This document shows positions 33,016 to 39,548 of a stretch of DNA of 39,548 nucleotides, piece by piece. Position numbers and translations under genes: made by a program. Under the pieces are notes generated by a model. That model searched no databases. It was not told where the DNA came from and saw only the letters and a list, made by a program, of their open reading frames with translations. This DNA is from Biscogniauxia marginata (lineage: Eukaryota; Ascomycota; Sordariomycetes; Xylariales; Xylariaceae), in the NCBI GenBank assembly GCA_022695795.1, contig MU404242.1, positions 1 to 39,548 of the forward strand, given 5' to 3'. Numbering within the stretch: the first letter of the stretch is position 1; each line of letters begins with the position of its first letter.

Positions 33016-34428
33016 ATGCTCAGGAGTGCCGCAACTCCGCAAGGACCAACAACTCGGGGGTCGAGTGTGATAATAGAAACGAATCACCCGCATACGGATC
33101 CTGGAGAACCTGGGAGAACTGTCGACCATCACGAACCGAAGTTGGCCTTCGAAGTAGCTGAGACAACGTCAATAAAACCATCCAGCCGCCTTGCCTCGCT
33201 TTCGAATGACTCGTTGGCCGACTCGCCCAGCCTACACCATCAACGACAACAGTCGGCACCGCGTTTTCCACCCTTACGACCCAGAACACCACAATCCACC
33301 ACTGGGACACATAACAGACCGCAAGCTCAAGACATGGCGCTCACCGGCGACAGTCGGGGCAGACGACGCCTGGAGAAGTCGCCGACAAGAACGGCCGGCC
33401 GGGTAGGTGGCACATCACCGCCTGCCAACAGTGCTGCTCCTGATGCCACGCCCGCGTCCAAACAAGGGGGTGCTCCACCCGAGTCAACACCGAACAGTGC
33501 AACTCCGCCTCGTCTTGGTTTTTTGGCCTCACTCACGACACGCATAACCGGCCAGCCTCAGCCGACCCGCCAGATCGACGAGGATCTCTGCTTTATGGAC
33601 GTCGAAGCCGCCCTGTTCCCATCGTCAAACCCTTCCGACCGCGACGCCTTCTCCCCGGCGGCGTTCAAGAACCTGCAGACGAACGCCGTCGGCCTGCTGC
33701 ATAAGATGCAGGACGCCTACATACAGCAAGCGGTGACGCTCAAGGAGGTCGAGGCCGAGCGGGAGGCGCAGAAGGAGGAGATGGAGGAGACGGAGCTGCG
33801 GATCAAGCACTTCAAGAACCAGCTGGAGAACATGGCGGCCAAGGCGGCCGAGCAGGAGAAGACGATGCAGCAGCTCGTGGCCGAGCTGCACGCGGAGAAG
33901 AGGGCGCACCACGAGGACCGCATCGCGCGGGACAAGCTCCTGGCGGCCGAGGGGTCCGTGGCGAGCGAGGACCTCGGCGTCGACGAGGAGGAGCGCAAGA
34001 AGTGGCGCAAGAGCGACGGCACCCTCCGGTCCGAGCTGAGCAGCAGCAGCGACACGGACGCCGAGAGCGCCGAGAGCGCCAGCATATTCTCGCGCTGCCG
34101 CAGCCCGACCACGACTACCGTGACGGAGAGCGAGTGCGTCGACGCGCCGCACCCGCCGACGCCCAAGGTCCCGAGCCTGGTCGTGCCGCCCAAGCCGCGG
34201 GCGAGCCAGCAGCTGACCACCTTCCAGCGGCTGGTCAGGGGCATCTCCGGGGAGGTCAGGAAGGACGAGCCGGGCACCTGCCAGAACTGCCAGGGCCGCG
34301 ACTCGAGCGTGGCCTGGGACACGGTGAGCCTGCTGCGGGACGAGAACAGGGGGCTGAAGCACCGCGTCGCCGAGCTCGAGGTCGCGGTCGAGGGAGCCTT
34401 GGATGTCGTTGACGGCATCGGGCTATGA
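33016..34428 (+). CDS. coiled-coil protein of unknown function, 470 aa
   Basis: Single exon. The open frame extends 33 codons upstream, but the first ATG is at 33016 with A at -3. Residues 1-165 are Ser/Thr/Pro-rich and disordered. LGFLASLTTRITGQ (168-181) and DEDLCFMDVEAALFP (188-202) look like short conserved motifs. DAFSPAAFKNLQTNAVGLLHKMQ leads into a long coiled coil at about 235-310 (repeated Glu/Lys heptads). An acidic Ser-rich stretch follows at 340-355. LTTFQRLVRGISGEV (400-414), a single CQNC (422-425) and a short C-terminal coiled coil (WDTVSLLRDENRGLKHRVAE, 434-453) complete it. The architecture resembles uncharacterised Pezizomycotina proteins; I cannot give a function. From about codon 180 nearly every third position is G or C, unlike the N-terminal part. 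Confidence 0.85.
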   Translation: MLRSAATPQGPTTRGSSVIIETNHPHTDPGEPGRTVDHHEPKLAFEVAETTSIKPSSRLASLSNDSLADSPSLHHQRQQSAPRFPPLRPRTPQSTTGTHNRPQAQDMALTGDSRGRRRLEKSPTRTAGRVGGTSPPANSAAPDATPASKQGGAPPESTPNSATPPRLGFLASLTTRITGQPQPTRQIDEDLCFMDVEAALFPSSNPSDRDAFSPAAFKNLQTNAVGLLHKMQDAYIQQAVTLKEVEAEREAQKEEMEETELRIKHFKNQLENMAAKAAEQEKTMQQLVAELHAEKRAHHEDRIARDKLLAAEGSVASEDLGVDEEERKKWRKSDGTLRSELSSSSDTDAESAESASIFSRCRSPTTTTVTESECVDAPHPPTPKVPSLVVPPKPRASQQLTTFQRLVRGISGEVRKDEPGTCQNCQGRDSSVAWDTVSLLRDENRGLKHRVAELEVAVEGALDVVDGIGL

Positions 34429-35231
34429 TCTTCTTTCTGATCTTTTTTTGTAATTTTTTTTTCCCTCGGGCTGTTCTTACTGCTGTGTGGCGTTTTATTA
34501 TTATTATCTTCCGGAGGGGGCGGGCGGGGTTTTGGTTTTGTTGTCTTGGGTAGATGATATCTCCACGGGCTCACGTTGCCTTTTAAAAGAAAAATAGGTA
34601 CCTATCTATACGTAAACCTCGTCTGTTATTTGTTATTTATCTTTTTTTTTCTTTTTCTCTCTCTTAACGCTCTCCATGCGATAGACGGGATTTGGGGGTT
34701 CTGAAATAAACCAAACACGCAGACTTGGCATGAATTGATATTGCCGAGAATGGGCATGAGAACAGTTAACATATACATTTTTGTATACATCAAATCTTTT
34801 CAACAAATACCATGTAGCTTAGCTTTCTACATATACAAAATTCTTTTTCCTTCAACATACCAAGTAGTGGAGCTATACTATTTTTTTTCTTCCTCTTTAC
34901 ATCTAGTCTTATGTTTCACCGGAATAGGTTGTGTCTGTGACACTCATTATCTTCAAGGCCTTCCGGAGTAAATTTGACAAGCATCTAGTCGTAATTCACC
35001 CCCCTTGGTGTCTGTTTTCTACCTAGCACTGAAGTTATAGTGAAAACTCCTGTTTGTTCTCGGACTATAGGGTTTGTTTTTTTCCCGTCATCTTTTTCCT
35101 TTTATTTTTATTCTGAACTAACTGTTCCTCATCCAGCATAGCATTTTCCTCTTGGACGAGTTTAGTTGGTATATGTACACACGGTTCTTGGTAATCTCTC
35201 CGTCCCGCCCCCCTTCCCCCAACCTACGCGG
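34429..35231. other. convergent 3' region between the coiled-coil gene and NDUFB3
   Basis: T-rich and AT-rich sequence with a possible AATAAA polyadenylation signal at 34705-34710. The short frames look non-coding. Confidence 0.65.
34705..34710 (+). terminator. possible polyadenylation signal (AATAAA)
   Basis: AATAAA, 277 nt after the stop of the coiled-coil gene. Fungal poly(A) signals are degenerate, so this is only suggestive. Confidence 0.3.
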
Positions 35232-35714
35232 TCAATGGTGCTCCTCTCCGTGCCCTTCTGCGTGGTGATGATGCTCGTCCTTGAGGAACAGCTGCTCGTA
35301 CCCGAGGTAAACGGCGAAGGCGACGGTCGCGATGCCCAGGCCCGGGAAGGCGCCCTTGAATCGGTTCCATCTCGACCAGGTTCCCGTGTATCGCCATGCC
35401 TCTCTGGTATTGTCCTCAGGTCAGTGGATATGTATATGTGTGCGCGCGCGCAGGGGAAGGGTTGATTTTATCAATCGAAAGGAGAGGAGAGGATGAGAAG
35501 GGGGGGAAACTGACGCTCTCTCCCAAGGATCGTATCGTGGCGGGCCGGCGGCTTGGGCGAATTTTCTCGGGTCGAAGCCCGTGATGCTTGGCTTGTGGCC
35601 GTGCTGGGCTCGGAGTATCCTGTTTGTGCGCCCCCATTGTGTTAATTAACGTCTCGCCATTGTCAAATGGATTAGTTTCCTTTTATAAGGACGCCCGTAC
35701 CTTGTGGGATACAT
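35232..35714 (-). CDS. NADH:ubiquinone oxidoreductase accessory subunit, NDUFB3/B12 family, 96 aa
   Basis: A small single-pass accessory subunit in the membrane arm of mitochondrial complex I. The exons are 35714-35701, 35619-35515 and 35403-35232. The last intron (111 nt, GTCAGT...ACCAG, with CTGAC) joins YDPWERA to EAWRYTG, a family hallmark. ITGFDPRKFAQ precedes it. RWNRFKGAFPGLGIATVAF leads into the transmembrane helix (FPGLGIATVAFAVYLGY), and the C-terminus is His-rich (DEHHHHAEGHGEEHH), also typical. Exons 2 and 3 are certain. Exon 1, only 14 nt (MYPTR with GTACGG donor and an ACAG acceptor), is my best guess, because no in-frame ATG exists in exon 2. The gene is head to head with POP2 (ATG to ATG 732 nt). 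Confidence 0.85.
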
Positions 35715-36446
35715 CGTAGTTATAAATGGACTGTACTATAAAAGGAGCGGGGTGTTAGGAGGTGGTGGTTACCCGCGGGAAGGATGTCATGAAGCTCTCT
35801 CTGCCGCTAGGTTGTCTTAGTAATTGCTACTAGCAGGTGCTAGCTAGTACTACATGCAGTTAACCTAGGTGGTACCTCCTTCCATAGGTACTATTACAAT
35901 GCGCTTCGATGAATTGGATGGATCATATGTTCCGGACTTGCCAGGCAGGCCCGGGCCCTGGTGACCCCGGCAAAAAAGATATTCCCCGCGCCGTGTTGGG
36001 GGGGGGGGAGGGGCGGGCAGCTGCCAATTGTCTGTCTGGCAGTGTTACTTATTCACTAAAGGAAGAAGCATTGAAGCCTGGGTTGTTGCTTAATCGCGAT
36101 TAAACATACCTGCTGTACCTCCAGTACACCTTCTGCAGCTCGGACCATTCCATCTCTTCTCCTCCAGCAAACCCACCTGCACGTTCTGATCAATTCACGG
36201 CGTCGCCTCTCTCTCTCTCTCGGCGAAACAACACACACACGTACTTAACCAGCATTTCTAGACCACACGCGACCAGAGTGTGACCGACCACAGCGACGTG
36301 CCACTTTGCAGCCCGACACTGAGGGTTATCCTCTCGGGTCTCTCGCCACCAACGAGCTCCCTCATGACGACCAACCTCACCTATCCTTGCAGACACAGCA
36401 GCAGGAGAAAAGTTTGAGCTCTTGACCAACCAAGCATCTCTACCAG
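35715..36446. promoter_or_regulatory. bidirectional promoter region between NDUFB3 and POP2
   Basis: About 730 nt between divergent start codons. It includes TATAAA-like sequences close to the NDUFB3 ATG (near 35720-35745), an 11-nt G run at about 35999-36008, CT and CA repeats at 36205-36240, and a TACCTA-like motif at 35866-35890. The POP2 leader is C/A-rich. Confidence 0.6.
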
Positions 36447-37995
36447 ATGGCGCCTCCTCGCTTTGGGGGTGGTCCACCCACAATGCCTCCCTACCAACAC
36501 CAATTCCCCTCTCATCCATCACAGTCCCATGCGACGACACACCAACCGCCCTCACTTACGAACCCCGCCTACCTGAATGCGCAGCTGAGCCCCTTTGCTG
36601 CGAATGGGCTCGGCCTAGGTGCTGGCATCAATGCTGGTGCGGGCTTCGGCGTCGGCGACCAGACGGGCTTTGCGAGCCAAGCAGCTAGGACAGGCTTCCA
36701 GCAGGCCGCACAGCTACAACAGCAGCACCATCCTCACCAGCAGTCTCACAATATAGCGAGCGAGCGCGCGGTACGGTCAGGCGGTGGGGGCAAGGGCCGC
36801 ATACGTGACGTGTGGAAGCATAATTACGAGGAGGAGATGGCTCTCTTGATGGACCTACTGGAGGAATTTCCATATGTCGCTATGGTTAGAGATGAGCCTC
36901 CCGCCCAAACCTCCCGCCCTGCTGACCACCTTTTTTGGATTCTAGGACACAGAATTTCCCGGCATAGTGGGCCGGCCGATGGGCAACTTCCGGGGTAAAA
37001 GCGACTATCACTACCAATGCCTGCGAGTAAACGTCGACCTGCTCAAGGTGATTCAGATAGGAATCAGCTTGTTCAACGAGAAAGGCGAGACACCCGCGGA
37101 TCGTGCGAATGGTTCTCAGACCGATGTCGGCCCTAACGCGAGGCGGCACGCGAACCAGCCACAGCTTCCTCTCGCGTGGCAGTTCAACTTCAAGTTCTCG
37201 CTTAAGGAAGACATGTACAACCAAGCATCGATCGAATCGCTGCAGCAGGCCGGTATCGACTTCAATCTACTTGAACGAGATGGGATCGACCCACAGAAAT
37301 TTGCTTCACTCTTCATTGTCTCCGGCTTCGTCTGCTACGATAACGTCAAGTGGCTCTCGTTCCACGGCGGATACGACTTCGGTTACCTGACCAAGCTGCT
37401 GGCGGACAAGAAGCTCGCCAACGACGAGAGCGAATTTGATAAGATTATGAAGAAGTGGTTTCCTACAACCTACGATGTCAAACATCTTATGAAGTATGCC
37501 GTCAAGCTCCATAACTCAGGCATGCACACGCCGGTTGATCCTGCTTCAGCCGAGATCATGCAGAAATTCGAGCAAAAGTCAGGCCTCGAGAGCATCGCGG
37601 ACGCCCTGAAGCTTAAGCGGGTCGGGGCGGCGCATCAGGCGGGTTCTGATAGTTTGCTGACAGGGAAGGTGTTTTTCCAACTACGCGAAAGGATATACAA
37701 CGGAGAGATACCAGACGACCATATCGGCAAGGTTTGGGGTCTTGGGTTCTCGGGCATGGAAATGCCGTTGACGTCACAACAGCAAATGAATAACACAGAC
37801 AACACCCCTCCTGGTGGTACCAATGGCAACACCAACGGCGGAGGTCCTAGCACACCGAGTACCGCCAGTGTCGGACTTGCTACGACTCCCGCCGCCCAGT
37901 CTCACAACACGAACGGAATGGGTATGGGGCCAATGACGCCGGGGGGCGGAGGAGGTGTGTTTGGCGCGTTCAATTTTCCTCCTAACCCTAGATAG
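36447..37995 (+). CDS. POP2: POP2/CAF1 deadenylase, CCR4-NOT subunit, 495 aa
   Basis: A DEDD-family 3'-5' poly(A) exonuclease that, within the CCR4-NOT complex, shortens mRNA tails in the cytoplasm. The exons are 36447-36884 and 36946-37995. The 61-nt intron (GTTAGA...TTCTAG, CTGAC branch) joins FPYVAM to DTEFPGIVGRP and so restores the first catalytic Asp/Glu (DTE, residues 147-149). Later active-site motifs are SFHGGYDFGYL (about 286-296) and AHQAGSDSLLTGK (about 374-386). The N-terminal 110 residues are Pro/Gln/Ala/Gly-rich (FQQAAQLQQQHHPHQQ), as in other filamentous fungi. The C-terminus after about 425 is Asn/Gly/Thr-rich, ending FGAFNFPPNPR. The frame beyond the stop stays open a further 115 codons; see the separate candidate intron. 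The start ATG has A at -3 and G at +4. Confidence 0.96.
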
Positions 37996-38005
37996 AATCC
38001 CACAG
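37955..38005 (+). other. candidate alternative intron across the POP2 stop codon, 51 nt
   Basis: GTGTGT donor, CCTAACCC branch-like site, CCCACAG acceptor, length divisible by three. Removing it deletes the last POP2 codons and the TAG at 37993-37995. The frame then continues in phase for 112 codons to TAA at 38341-38343. Confidence 0.35.
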
Positions 38006-38613
38006 TTGGAGGAAGAGGGTCTCCCAGACCAAGGGGTCCATCGAGCCAATCCAGGCACACACCCGCTCCTCGACCATCCCGCTCTGCTCCCCCGCAGCAA
38101 TTCCCACCGACACAACAATCGCTCATGATGGAACGGCATTTTCCTGTTACCCATTCCTCTTTCACACCTCCATTGATGAATAGCCCATGGATACCCGTAC
38201 CCGACATTGCGCATACACCTTTCTCCACCCCGCCTCTGGTCCTGTCAAGAAACATCCCGAACCCTCTTCAGTCATATCCTTTCATACCTTATCGGGAACA
38301 CCCCGATCCGCCTTTCAGTCCTTATCCTCCGGGTTTCCCCTAAAAAGTTACCATATCCGCCTGGAGTTGCTCGCCCTCTCTACTAGTAGTGGTCATAGAC
38401 CGGGCGGTGCGTTTTCATCGCAACGATGATCATGGAGTTTATGCCATACGATCTCTCATCACCTCGATGAACCGGGAAGAGGGAGGCCTTACGTGTTCAC
38501 ATGTGTCTAACTAGGAGTTTCTAGGTTGATTTGTGGATTTGTTTGTCTTGTTTTTGTTTTCTGTAAGGTGGACGGCATAGGTAGTGAGCGCATGGCGGAT
38601 GGGACTAGGAAGA

Positions 38614-38619
38614 AATAAA
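38614..38619 (+). terminator. possible POP2 polyadenylation signal (AATAAA)
   Basis: AATAAA about 620 nt after the POP2 stop, or 270 nt after the end of the extended frame. Confidence 0.3.
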
Positions 38620-39432
38620 CGCGAAGGACATTATTTTGGTCAGGTTTGACCACCACCGCCATCACCATCATCACCACTATCATCTCATTATTATTTTTTT
38701 TTCCATGAGCGATTGTTGGAGGAAAACCCTTTTTTTTGGATTTCCCCCCTACCCCCTTTGTTTCCCCCTCTTAACCTGGTATCTATCGCTCTCAGGGGTC
38801 AACCGAATATCTCCTGATCACAGGGAGTCAGTGGATTGGAAGAAGGCAGAGGAAGAAAAAGGGGATAGGCATAGGGATAGGGATTAAGAAAGGAGAGAGA
38901 CAGAGAGAAAAGAAAAAGAAAGAAAGTAAAGAGAGCTAATTGCCATATAACCTTGCAACCTTTTTTTTTGGTGTTAATTGCCTTTTTCTTTTCTTTTGTC
39001 TTTTCTAGTTTTGTGTTTTAAAAAAACTCGATCTGCCCATATTCCACTGTGTAGTTTACTCTGCCGAGTATGGATAATTTTTTGTATCTTTGTTATTTTG
39101 TATACAAAACGGAAAGGAAAGGAAGGAATAGGGGAGATGTAAGTTGGTAATGGGGAAAAAAAAAATTCTTTTGGAAGGGGTTTCTTATGCCTTGTGTTTG
39201 GAGGATGTTTAGGATCGGGAAAGGGAAAGGGAAAGGAGGAAGAGAAAGGCGGAAAGAGTACCCCCTCCCCCCAATTTTTTTCTTCTCTTTATAGGTGTTG
39301 TGATTAAAGGTGCTATTGTTTTTTATAGGCGTACGTTCGATTACGAAGGGAACGATTATAAGCCCGGCTCTTATTAATTCTGAAAAAAATAAACACATGT
39401 CTTTTATTTTTTATAAAAAAAAATTTTTTTTT

Positions 39433-39453
39433 GGGGGGGGGGGGGGGGGGGGG
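39433..39453. repeat. poly-G run, 21 nt
   Basis: Uninterrupted G run directly after poly-A and poly-T runs, near the window end. It is similar in kind to the G block at 57-95. Confidence 0.9.
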
Positions 39454-39548
39454 CTGGAAATGGTAAGGTGGTTGGGGTTGAGGATGTAGCACCTTAGTTT
39501 GTGTTGGTTGGTGGGGGTTTTTGTGAAATAAAATATGAGGTTAATCGT

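Larger units (their letters stand above)
37996..39548. other. POP2 3' region and unannotated end of window
   Basis: The first 348 nt stay open in the POP2 frame. A possible AATAAA lies at 38614-38619. Purine-rich tracts follow at 38884-38936 and 39205-39260, poly-T/A runs at 39402-39432 and a 21-G run at 39433-39453. No further gene is supported. Confidence 0.65.

Noticed and set aside
33717..34574. 285-codon minus-strand ORF and a 245-codon one (33625-34362)
   Set aside because: Both lie antisense to the coiled-coil gene. They stay open only because its third positions are nearly all G/C, and their products are low-complexity.

Overview
The window is nuclear DNA of a filamentous ascomycete (Pezizomycotina, most likely a Sordariomycete; I cannot name the species). 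The evidence is short 51-135 nt introns with GT...AG ends and CTAAC/CTGAC branch sites, Pezizomycotina-like proteins (SET2 with AWS-SET-WW, Gln-rich POP2, AOS1 with a long disordered N-terminus), UTR pyrimidine tracts, and intergenic DNA sprinkled with TACCTA/TAGGTA motifs. Ten protein-coding genes can be supported, all single-copy eukaryotic genes. I see no operon, CRISPR array, intact transposon, tRNA or rRNA.

Layout. 113-2181 (-): SET2 H3K36 methyltransferase, with its 3' end outside the window. 5810-6914 (+): small AT-hook protein. 6.9-15.5 kb: an 8.6 kb stretch with no gene I can support, rich in microsatellites and TACCTA motifs, with patches of RIP-like dinucleotide bias. 15507-16400 (-): BMT5-type rRNA methyltransferase. 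18614-21753 (+): unrecognised 978-aa basic, Pro/Gln-rich protein. 23227-24735 (-): AOS1 (SUMO E1 subunit), transcribed divergently from 25714-27623 (+), an unrecognised conserved-looking 580-aa protein. 29191-30168 (+): TIF6/eIF6 in four exons. 33016-34428 (+): coiled-coil protein of unknown function. 35232-35714 (-): complex I accessory subunit of the NDUFB3/B12 family in three short exons, head to head with 36447-37995 (+): POP2/CAF1 deadenylase.

The genes do not form one pathway. Recognisable themes are chromatin and transcription (SET2, the AT-hook protein, possibly the 978-aa protein), 60S ribosome biogenesis (BMT5, TIF6), mRNA turnover (POP2), SUMO conjugation (AOS1) and respiration (NDUFB3). 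I found no convincing novel multi-gene system. The observations most worth checking are alternative gene structures: a possible 51-nt intron over the POP2 stop codon that would open a 112-residue C-terminus, a stop-free 57-nt intron in AOS1, a gene whose first coding exon seems to be only the ATG, an intron splitting the SET2 SRI domain next to a 47-nt G/C homopolymer block, and an abrupt third-codon-position GC step within the coiled-coil gene. All splice sites were read by eye from frame continuity and consensus, without transcript data.
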